Assembly (NCBI GenBank): GCA_041390685.1
Contig: JAWKPL010000001.1
Coordinates: forward strand, 1,364,001-1,428,000
Length of the DNA stretch: 64,000 nucleotides
Source: JAIBBD01 sp041390685
Lineage (GTDB): Bacteria > Chloroflexota > Dehalococcoidia > UBA2979
Direction: 5' to 3'
The position numbers were made by a program, and so were the translations under genes. This document shows, in pieces, positions 16,633-23,762 of this stretch; the stretch's first letter is position 1; every line of letters begins with the position of its first letter. The notes below the pieces were generated by a model. The model had not been told where the DNA came from, did no database searches, and worked only from the letters and a program-made list of their open reading frames with translations.

Positions 16633-17868
16633 TCAGGCGATGGAGCGGGCGCCGACGGCGGCTGCGATGCGGGCGGCGTCTTGGGGAAGGCCGAGGAGGA
16701 TGCCGGAGTCGCGGCGCTGGAGCCAGTGGAGGCCGACGTAGTACAGGCCGGGGAGGCTGGCGATGCCGTCCTTGTGCATTGGGTGGCCGTCCTGGAGCGC
16801 TTCGGCGGGGAGCCACTCGAAGTCCCCTCGGAAGCCGGTGCACCAGATGACCGAGGTGATGCCTTCGGCTTCGAGGTCGAGGGTCTCGGGCACGTCGGAG
16901 AAGGCGTTGTACGCGGCGGGAGCATCGAGGGGGTCTAGGTCGGGGGGCGGGGCGTCGATGGCTTCGCGGTCGATGAAGGCATCGACCATGGCGCGGAGGC
17001 GCGCGCTCATCTCGTCGGCGAAGCGGAGGTGGTCGCGGAGGTCGCCGGCGAAGGTGGCCCGGGTGTCCTCGACGTCCTGCAGACGACCGAAGAGGCGCAC
17101 TCCGCGGCGGGCGAGATCCTGGTAGCTGACGGTCCTGCCGCCGTCGACGCCGGAGACCTGGGGCTGCGGGAAGGCGAGCATCGCGGGGTCGGGGAGGGCG
17201 CTGGCATGCTGGGCGAAGAAGCCGGAACGGTGGAACCACTCGAAGATGTCGCGGCCGCGGTAGCGGCGAGGGACGCGGGGGGCGCGGCCGGTGGCGAGGA
17301 GGACCTCGCGGCCGGCATCGATGAGGTCCTCGGCGATCTGGCAGCCGGTCTGTGCGCCTCCGACGACGAGGACGCGACCCGCGGGGAGGGCTTCGGGGCG
17401 GGTGTAGGCGGCGGCGTGCAGCTGGACGATGGACGGATGGAGTTGGGCGGCGGCTGCGGGCACCCGCGGGCGGTTCTGGTTGCCTGAGGCGATGACGACG
17501 CTCGGAGCCTCGTAGTGTCCGCCGCCGGTTTCGACGCGGAAGCGGCCAGCGACGGGCACGACGGCGCGGACGGTGATGCCCTCGTGGACGGGGAGGGCGA
17601 AGTGGCGGCGGTACTCCTCGAAGTAGCCGACGAGCGCGGCGGCGGTGTCGAAGCCGTCCGGGTCGCCGGGGAAGGGGAGGCCGGGGAGGGCGTTCGCCCA
17701 GCCGGGAGTGTTGAGGCGGAAGGAGTCCCAGCGCTGCGCGCGCCAGGTCTCGCCGATGCGGCCGCGTTCGAGGACGACGTGGGGGAGTCCTCGAACGGCC
17801 AGCTCGTAGCTTGTGGCGAGGCCGGCGGAGCCTGCGCCGACGACGACGGCGGCGAGTGGGTCAGTCAT
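16633..17868 (-). CDS. Flavin-containing monooxygenase-like FAD/NADPH oxidoreductase
   Basis: At 411 residues it has two dinucleotide-binding motifs. The first is VVVGAGSAGLATSYEL at the N-terminus (FAD), followed by RIGETWRAQRWDSFRLNTPGW, the region typical of this FMO/CzcO-like group. The second is VLVVGGAQTGCQIAEDL (NADPH). ATGRAPRVPRRYRGRD and VIWCTGFRGDFEW are the conserved flanks of the second half. Such enzymes oxygenate amines, sulfides or ketones; some members are annotated near metal resistance without direct function. The substrate is unknown here. A 16-bp sequence at 17901-17916 upstream recurs in front of the methyltransferase gene at 61.8 kb. Confidence 0.87.
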   Translation of the reverse strand: MTDPLAAVVVGAGSAGLATSYELAVRGLPHVVLERGRIGETWRAQRWDSFRLNTPGWANALPGLPFPGDPDGFDTAAALVGYFEEYRRHFALPVHEGITVRAVVPVAGRFRVETGGGHYEAPSVVIASGNQNRPRVPAAAAQLHPSIVQLHAAAYTRPEALPAGRVLVVGGAQTGCQIAEDLIDAGREVLLATGRAPRVPRRYRGRDIFEWFHRSGFFAQHASALPDPAMLAFPQPQVSGVDGGRTVSYQDLARRGVRLFGRLQDVEDTRATFAGDLRDHLRFADEMSARLRAMVDAFIDREAIDAPPPDLDPLDAPAAYNAFSDVPETLDLEAEGITSVIWCTGFRGDFEWLPAEALQDGHPMHKDGIASLPGLYYVGLHWLQRRDSGILLGLPQDAARIAAAVGARSIA

Positions 17869-17945
17869 GGCGTCCTCGTACCCGCGCGAGACGATGCAGC
17901 GATGGTACCTCGATGGTCGCGGGCCGCCACGGAGCGGAGAGGACG

Positions 17946-20162
17946 TCAGGACGGAGAGAAGGCGTAGACGCCGTCGCCGGTGAGGACGTAGATGCCGGCT
18001 CCGTCGGGGGCGAGGCTGAGGCCGCGGATGTCGAAGAACTGGGGGTGGCGGTACTGCTTGAGGTAGGGGCCCTCGGAGGAGCTGACTACGACGCGGCGTC
18101 CTCCGCGGTCGGCGACGTAGACGAGGAGGCGAAGGCCGTCGACGGCGAGTCCGGCGGGTGAGGAGATGGGGCGGTCGATGCCGGTAAAGAGGGTGGGGAG
18201 CTCGCGGTCCTGGCGGAAGTGGCGGACGCCGGCCGCGCCGAGGATGTAGAACTCACCGTTGACGACGAAGGTGCGGGCGTCGGGTATCTCAACGCCGTTG
18301 AGGATGCCGGTGCGCTCCGAGTCGTAGCCGCTGCCCGCGGGGAGGTAGCGCCAGATCTCGCCGCCGGCGGCGTCGAGGATGTAGAGGTTGCCGTCGTAGC
18401 CGGCGATGTCGGCGGTGGAACGAAGCTCGCCGATGCCGCGGACGGCGACCGGGTCAGGCTCACCGCCGGGGGCGAGGGCGAAGAGGTTGCGCTCCGCGTC
18501 CAGGATGAGGAGGCGATTGCCCTCGCGGTCCCAGGCGATGGCACCGGGTTCGCGGGCCACGACATCGCCATACGTACTGTCGAGGCGATAGACCTCGGCG
18601 GGGGTGCCGGCGCCGTCCTCGGGGACCTGGAGGACGCGGCCGCGCTGGCCGTCGACGAGCCAGAGGGAGCCGCCGCCGAGGGCGAGGGCGTCCGGGGTGA
18701 AGGGCGCGGTGATGGCGCCGTCGAAGGTGAGGACGGTGCGGAGTTCTTCGCCGAGGTCCACGACGGCGTCGAGGCGGGCGAGCGCGTCGTTGACCTGCTG
18801 TTGCAGGGCGTCGAGGCGGGTGTCATCGGGCGCGATGGAGCGTCCGCGCGCGATGTCGGTGCCGGCCTCGTGGAGCTGTTCGCGTGCGAAGGAGGCGTCC
18901 GCGGTGGCCTCGGCGGCGGCGGCGATGTGTTCCTGCGCGGCGACGATGGCGTCATCGAGGCGTGCGCCGCGGTCCTCATTGAGGATGCCGGGGAGGGTGC
19001 AGACGGCCAGCAACAGAGCCGCGGCGATCACGACGCCGATGAGGATGTAGCCGCGGAGGCGGTTGCTGCCGGGCATGGCAGGAAGGCGGCCGCCGGTACC
19101 GGCGGCGGGTGCTCCTCGGGATACGGTGGGCTGGCCGGTGGCGCGCGGGGGCGGGTAGCTGGAGGTCTGGCGGCGCAGTTTCGGCATGCGCTGGCGGAGG
19201 CCGAGCTGGCCTTCGTCCTCGCGGCGTACGCCGGAGTCGACGGGTTCGGGGGTCTCCGGTTCGCGCGGGACGGAGACGAGCACGGGGCGTTCCGGCGGCG
19301 GCTCGGCCGACCGTTCGTCCGCCGTGTCACCGCCGGTGTCGCGGGGTGGCCCGTCCGCCGCTGCGGGCGGAGGCGGGAGTAGCAGGGGCGTATTGGCGAC
19401 GCCGGCCTCGACGTCGGGGGTGATCTCGCGAAGGAGGGCTTCGGTCGCGTCGGGTTCCGCCTCGGGGTGGAGCTCGAGGATGGTGGCCGAGGGTCGATCC
19501 TCGTCTGCGGTGTCGACGTCGTCGGGTGTCTCGACGATCACGGCGGCGGTCATGTCCTCGACGCCGCGGGTGCGGCGGTAGAGTTCGGCGAGGGTGCGGT
19601 CGGGGCCGGCGCGGAGGGCCTCGCCGATGGCGCTGGAGCCGATGATCTGGTCGACGGCGCCGGTCAGGAGAAGCAGGGTGCGCCCGTGGAGGCGCGTGGA
19701 GAAGAACTGGGGCTCGATGGGCTCGGTGCCTCCGAGCGGACGGGCGGCTTCCTCGTCGTCTGTGGCGAGGCGGCGGACACCCTCGGGGCCGGCGATGTAG
19801 ACGACGCCGGGGCCGACCTGGGCGATGGTGGCCTCGCCGCCGCGGACCGCGACGCAGGTGAGGCCGACGGCGACGCGGTGCTCGCGGAGCGAGCGGCGGT
19901 TCCATTCGGCGAGGTTGAGGTGGGCCTGGCGGAGGGCGCGGAGGAGGCCTCCGGTGATGGAGAGGTTCTCGCCGGTGAAGATCTCGGCGACGGCTTCTGC
20001 GACCTCGGGGGCGAGCTCAGCGGAGCGGTCGTCGACTGGGTCGACGAGGACGAGGAGGCGCAGGTCCTCGTCGTCGCGGTGGCCGTGGCGCTCGACGAGC
20101 CAGGGGCCGTGCTCGCGCACTTCGCCCGCGACGATGGCGTAGCGTCCGACCCAGATGCCCAT
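17946..20162 (-). CDS. PP2C-like domain / TM / beta-propeller fusion protein
   Basis: This 738-residue protein has three parts. Residues 1-215 resemble a PP2C-type phosphatase fold (VLVDPVDDRSAELAPEVAE, LTCVAVRGGEATIAQVGPGVVYI, RTLLLLTGAVDQ), but the metal-binding DG..G motif is replaced, so catalysis is doubtful. Residues about 215-370 are a Pro/Glu-rich linker. One membrane helix (YILIGVVIAAALLLAVCTL) follows at about 375, then a coiled segment and a C-terminal NHL/beta-propeller-like domain (AIAWDREGNRLLILDAERNLF, NLYILDAAGGEIWRY, GLAVDGLRLLVYVADRGG). The arrangement suggests a transmembrane sensor with an extracytoplasmic propeller and an intracellular phosphatase-like domain. No partner kinase is nearby. 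Confidence 0.7.
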   Translation of the reverse strand: MGIWVGRYAIVAGEVREHGPWLVERHGHRDDEDLRLLVLVDPVDDRSAELAPEVAEAVAEIFTGENLSITGGLLRALRQAHLNLAEWNRRSLREHRVAVGLTCVAVRGGEATIAQVGPGVVYIAGPEGVRRLATDDEEAARPLGGTEPIEPQFFSTRLHGRTLLLLTGAVDQIIGSSAIGEALRAGPDRTLAELYRRTRGVEDMTAAVIVETPDDVDTADEDRPSATILELHPEAEPDATEALLREITPDVEAGVANTPLLLPPPPAAADGPPRDTGGDTADERSAEPPPERPVLVSVPREPETPEPVDSGVRREDEGQLGLRQRMPKLRRQTSSYPPPRATGQPTVSRGAPAAGTGGRLPAMPGSNRLRGYILIGVVIAAALLLAVCTLPGILNEDRGARLDDAIVAAQEHIAAAAEATADASFAREQLHEAGTDIARGRSIAPDDTRLDALQQQVNDALARLDAVVDLGEELRTVLTFDGAITAPFTPDALALGGGSLWLVDGQRGRVLQVPEDGAGTPAEVYRLDSTYGDVVAREPGAIAWDREGNRLLILDAERNLFALAPGGEPDPVAVRGIGELRSTADIAGYDGNLYILDAAGGEIWRYLPAGSGYDSERTGILNGVEIPDARTFVVNGEFYILGAAGVRHFRQDRELPTLFTGIDRPISSPAGLAVDGLRLLVYVADRGGRRVVVSSSEGPYLKQYRHPQFFDIRGLSLAPDGAGIYVLTGDGVYAFSPS

Positions 20163-20324
20163 ACCCGGCCGTTCGATGGGGAGCGAACGAGTGGCCGCCC
20201 TGCTCGCGTGTGTGTGAGGCGCGCGAGGGGGGCGGCGACGCGACTTTGAGTGCGCCCGACATGATAGGCGCGGAGGCGGGGCGGGTCATCCCCGAGCCGG
20301 GGAAGTGGTTGTTTTTCAGGGGAT

Positions 20325-20470
20325 TCGGGTGGGGGGCGGCTGGCTGCGCGGGCGGGAGAGACGGCCGCGTCGCGGCCGGCAGTCTTTTTTTCCCGACGCC
20401 CCCCAAGGGGGGCGACGCCCCCCTGGGGGGCGACTGTGCGGCAGGGCCTCGCCCTGCGCGTTCCTCGGGC
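20325..20470. repeat. Intergenic hairpin-rich repeat, copy 2 (in the 20.16-20.53 kb gap)
   Basis: The 368-bp gap between the fusion-protein gene and the MFS gene has no gene. It holds ACGGCCGCGTCGCGGCCGGC followed by a T7 tract, then CGCCCCCCAAGGGGGGCG, CGCCCCCCTGGGGGGCG and GGCAGGGCCTCGCCCTGC. These are successive palindromes in the same order as at 13.7, 22.5 and 50.2 kb. The first hairpin plus T-run would work as a terminator for plus-strand transcription. Confidence 0.55.
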
Positions 20471-20530
20471 GGGTCGTGGCGAGGGGTGCGGGACGGTCGG
20501 GATGCGGGTGGCCGTCGATGCCGAGGGCGG

Positions 20531-22024
20531 TCAGAGTTCCGGGGCCAGTTCGGGTTCGCGTGCGGGGGCGTTTCGGGGGCGGGCGCGCTCGCGTTCGAGG
20601 GCGGGGTCGTGGAGGCGGAAGCTGAGGGCGAAGCCGATGACGGAGAGGGCGGTCATGGCGAGGAAGGCGTCGCGGAAGGCCTCGACCATGAAGGGGATGG
20701 GGGCGGTGCCGCCGGTGATGGAGGCGCCCTCGGGGGCGCCGTGCCAGGCGAGGCTGATGACGAGGGTGGTGGTGAGGAGGGCGGTGGCGATCGAGCCGAA
20801 GACGCGGAAGGCGACGTTGGTGAGCGCGGTGGCCCTCGGAAGCTGGGACTGCTCGACGGTGTTGTAGGCGACGGTCTGGACGTTCATGGCGCAGAGGCCG
20901 AGGGCGAGGCCACGGCCCGAGGCGAGCAGGGTGATGTAGGGCACGGAGGTGTGCTCGGTGATCTGGCTGAGGAGCGCCGTGGTGCCGGCGAGGACGACGA
21001 GGCCGATGCTGACGAGCGGCTTTGGGCCGACGCGGTTATAGAGGCGGCCCGAGGTGGTCATGGTGACAAAGCTGACGAGGCCCATGGGGAACATGACGAG
21101 GCCGGCATGAGCGGCATCGAGACCGCGGACAGCCTGGAGGAAGATCGGGAGGAGGAACTGCAGGCCGAAAAGTGAGAACTGCATGACGAACTGGAGGACG
21201 ACGGCGAGCCGGAACATGGGGTGGGCGAAGAGGCGGAGTTGCATCATCGGGTCGCGCTGACGGAGCTCGACGGCGATGAAGCCGGCGAGGGCGGCGAGGC
21301 CAAGGGCGAAGAGGAGCAGGACGGAGTTCGAGGTCCAGCCGGCCTCCTCGCCCCTCGTGAGGCCGAGGAGGAGACAGGGGAAGGCGACGGCGGCGAGGGC
21401 GAAGCCGCGGAAGTCCATCTTCGCCTCGTGGCGGATGGGGGTTTCCTTCAGGAGGACCCAGGCAAGGCCGATATTGATGAGGCCGATGGGGAGGTTGATG
21501 AGGAAGATGGCGCGCCAGGTGGAGTACTCGACGATGTAGCCGCCGACGGTGGGGCCGAGGATGGGGGCGAGGAGGAGCGGGAGGCCGAGGAGGCCCATGA
21601 AGCGAGGGCGCTCAAGGGGGGTAATCATCGTGAAAACGATGGCCATGCCGAGGGGCTGGAGCATGCCGCCGCCGAGGCCCTGGAGGATGCGGAAGACGAT
21701 GAGGCTCGGGAGGTCCCAGGCGAAGCCGCAGAGGGTGGAGCCGGCGGTGAAGCAGATGAGGGTGACGATATAGAGCCGCTTCATGCCGAAGCGCTCGCCG
21801 AGGTAGCCGCTGACGGGGATGACGACTGCGAGGGCGACGAGATAGACGGTGAGGACGAGCTGTCCGTTCTCGAGGTTGGCGCCGAAGTCGCGAAGGATGG
21901 TGGGGAGGGCGATGTTGACGATGGTGGAATCGAGCAGGGACATGAAGGAGCCGATGGTGGTGACGGCGAGCGGGAGCCAGCGGGGGTCGAAGCCCGCGGC
22001 GGGACGGCGGGGGATGACGGTCAT
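20531..22024 (-). CDS. DHA2 (EmrB/QacA) family MFS multidrug exporter
   Basis: The 497-residue protein has about 14 membrane segments. It carries the DHA2 signature LLDSTIVNIALPTI in TM1, the motif A region GYLGERFGMKRLYI, and the motif C-type segment GPTVGGYIVEYSTWRAIFLINLPIGL. These proteins export lipophilic drugs or metabolites with proton antiport. The start at 22024 is close to an AT-rich promoter/operator patch shared with the divergent small gene; no local regulator gene accompanies it. The C-terminus is a charged tail rich in Arg, Pro and Glu. Confidence 0.9.
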   Translation of the reverse strand: MTVIPRRPAAGFDPRWLPLAVTTIGSFMSLLDSTIVNIALPTILRDFGANLENGQLVLTVYLVALAVVIPVSGYLGERFGMKRLYIVTLICFTAGSTLCGFAWDLPSLIVFRILQGLGGGMLQPLGMAIVFTMITPLERPRFMGLLGLPLLLAPILGPTVGGYIVEYSTWRAIFLINLPIGLINIGLAWVLLKETPIRHEAKMDFRGFALAAVAFPCLLLGLTRGEEAGWTSNSVLLLFALGLAALAGFIAVELRQRDPMMQLRLFAHPMFRLAVVLQFVMQFSLFGLQFLLPIFLQAVRGLDAAHAGLVMFPMGLVSFVTMTTSGRLYNRVGPKPLVSIGLVVLAGTTALLSQITEHTSVPYITLLASGRGLALGLCAMNVQTVAYNTVEQSQLPRATALTNVAFRVFGSIATALLTTTLVISLAWHGAPEGASITGGTAPIPFMVEAFRDAFLAMTALSVIGFALSFRLHDPALERERARPRNAPAREPELAPEL

Positions 22025-22045
22025 GCGGCCTCCATGGCTGATTTG

Positions 22046-22092
22046 TAGTTAATCATACAGTACAACGAAATAATCGTCGTGTGGCATATAAT
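22046..22092. promoter_or_regulatory. AT-rich divergent promoter/operator patch
   Basis: This stretch between the MFS gene (-) and the small secreted protein (+) is strikingly AT-rich. It contains a consensus TATAAT at 22087-22092 for the plus strand and TATGAT on the minus strand. GTTAATCATACAGTACAAC at 22048-22066 is a partial inverted repeat that could bind a TetR/PadR-type regulator. No good -35 was found. Confidence 0.45.
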
Positions 22093-22171
22093 GCACTGGA
22101 AGGAAAGTGATGCTCCGGGGGACTCGCGTGCCGGGGAGGCCTGGGGCGGGTCCGGGGAAGGGGGAGAGCCA

Positions 22172-22459
22172 ATGCCGTTGTCGCAACGGGCGCTCTCGTA
22201 CCTGGCGTTTGTGATGTTCGCGTTGATGTGGCTTGCGGCGATCGCGCAGTCTCCGGGCGGTATGACGACGTTCGAGCACGAGATCAGGTCGGTGGAGGGG
22301 CTGCTGTTGCCGTCGCCGCCGCCGGAACAGCCGGCGCAGCCGGGTGAGGCGGGGCATGTGGAGACGTATCCCGGTGGGATCGTGTGTGAGGTGGAGCCGG
22401 GGCCGGAGGGTACGGAGCATGCGTCGTGCCAGGCACCGGCGCTGATGTATCCGTACTGA
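22172..22459 (+). CDS. Small exported or membrane-anchored protein, 95 aa
   Basis: One hydrophobic N-terminal helix (YLAFVMFALMWLAAIAQ) is followed by an acidic, Pro-rich extracytoplasmic segment with two cysteines (IVCEVEPG and HASCQAP) that could form a disulfide. GGAG 7 nt before the ATG at 22172 supports the start. It is transcribed divergently from the MFS exporter, from the TATAAT-bearing promoter at 22087. No family recognised. Confidence 0.6.
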   Translation: MPLSQRALSYLAFVMFALMWLAAIAQSPGGMTTFEHEIRSVEGLLLPSPPPEQPAQPGEAGHVETYPGGIVCEVEPGPEGTEHASCQAPALMYPY

Positions 22460-22489
22460 GCGGGCGGGATTCGGGGAGCGGCCGGGTGC

Positions 22490-22700
22490 ATGGGCCGGGA
22501 GGGACGGCGGCGTTGCGGCCGGCAGTCCTTTGGGGAGACCGGCCCGCACACCTCAAGGAGGGCTTCGCCGGCTTCACCTCCGATGCGCGGCAGGGCTGCG
22601 GCGGGAGCGGGGCGGGGTGGACGGGCTGCTTCGCGGCCCGCGGCCCTGTTTACAGAACGCCCACCTCGAGGGGCGCTTCGTTGCGTGCAGACGTGTTGTG
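22490..22700. repeat. Intergenic hairpin-rich repeat, copy 3 (apparently tandem)
   Basis: The 334-bp gap before prs contains GGCGTTGCGGCCGGCAGTCC, GCACACCTCAAGGAGGGCTT and GCGCGGCAGGGCTGCGGC. About 115 bp later comes a second partial set: GGCTGCTTCGCGGCCCGC, GCCCACCTCGAGGGGCGCTT. So the element appears to be present twice head to tail. No gene is evident. Confidence 0.5.
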
Positions 22701-22793
22701 GGGCGGGGCTCCGGTCGGTGGCGCGGCGTGGGTTCAGCCGAGGGTTGGTGCTACCATGAGGGTTCCCCACCAGCCGTAGAGGAGTCGGACGTC

Positions 22794-23732
22794 GTGCGCG
22801 AGATGGCGGTGTTCACTGGCAACGCGCATCGCGCGTTCGCGGAGGCGGTCTGCCGGCACCTTGAGATGCCGCTGGGGGAGTGCGAGGTGTTCGAGTTCTC
22901 GAATGAGAACATCTTCGTGAAGTTCCTCGAGAACATCCGGGAGCGAGATGTCTTTCTGATCCAGCCGATCGTGCCGCCGGTGAACACGCGGCTGATGGAG
23001 CTGTTGATCATGATCGACGCGGCGAAGCGGGCCTCGGCGGGACGGATCACGGCGGTGATCCCGTACTACGGATACGGGCGCTCGGATAAGAAGGACCAGC
23101 CACGGGTGCCGATCACGGCGCGGCTGATCGCGAACTTCATTGAGGTGGCGGGGGCGAACCGGGTGCTGACCGTGGACCTGCACGCGGGGCAGATCCAGGG
23201 GTTCTTCAACATCCCGCTCGACGAGCTGACGGCATTGCCGGTGCTCGCGGACTACTTTCACGGCCTGCGGCTGCCGTCCCCGACGGTGGTGGCCACGGAT
23301 GTGGGGGGCGCGAAGGGCGCGCGGGATGTGGCTCGGCGGCTGGACTGCGAGCTGGCGATCGTCGACAAGCGGCGGACCGACAACAACGAGCGCGCCGAGG
23401 CGATGACGCTGATCGGCGAGGTTGAGGATCGGGACTGCATCATCGTGGACGATGAGATCCTCACTGGCGGTACGATGGTTTCGAGCGTGCGACTGCTGCG
23501 GGACCGGGGAGCGCGGTCCGTGTACGTGGCGTGTGTGCACCCGATCTTCGCGTCGCAGGCGTACGAACTCCTCGACACGAAGGAGATCGCGGAGCTGGTG
23601 TTCACGGACACCGTGCCGCTGCGACACCCGTTCGAGCACGTGCCGACGCGGACGCTTTCGATGGCGCCGCTGATCGGCGATGCGATGCACCGTATCCACA
23701 CTGGAGGATCGGTGGGAGAGCTGTTCCTGTAG
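22794..23732 (+). CDS. prs: Ribose-phosphate pyrophosphokinase
   Basis: This 312-residue enzyme makes PRPP from ribose 5-phosphate and ATP for nucleotide, His and Trp synthesis. Conserved parts include FSNENIFVKFLENIRERD, the ATP-binding region IPYYGYGRSDKKDQPR, VDLHAGQIQGFFNIP, and the PRPP loop DCIIVDDEILTGGTM. The last is slightly unusual, having E-I-L-T-G-G-T in place of the common D-T-G-G-T. AGAGGAG lies 9 nt before the GTG at 22794, which favours it over the ATG at 22803. A seven-codon ORF (MRVPHQP, 22756-22779) just upstream ends at the ribosome binding site. secA follows 30 bp later, probably in the same transcript. Confidence 0.92.
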   Translation: MREMAVFTGNAHRAFAEAVCRHLEMPLGECEVFEFSNENIFVKFLENIRERDVFLIQPIVPPVNTRLMELLIMIDAAKRASAGRITAVIPYYGYGRSDKKDQPRVPITARLIANFIEVAGANRVLTVDLHAGQIQGFFNIPLDELTALPVLADYFHGLRLPSPTVVATDVGGAKGARDVARRLDCELAIVDKRRTDNNERAEAMTLIGEVEDRDCIIVDDEILTGGTMVSSVRLLRDRGARSVYVACVHPIFASQAYELLDTKEIAELVFTDTVPLRHPFEHVPTRTLSMAPLIGDAMHRIHTGGSVGELFL

Positions 23733-23762
23733 CGGTACTGCGGGACGGCGGTCAGGAGCGAG

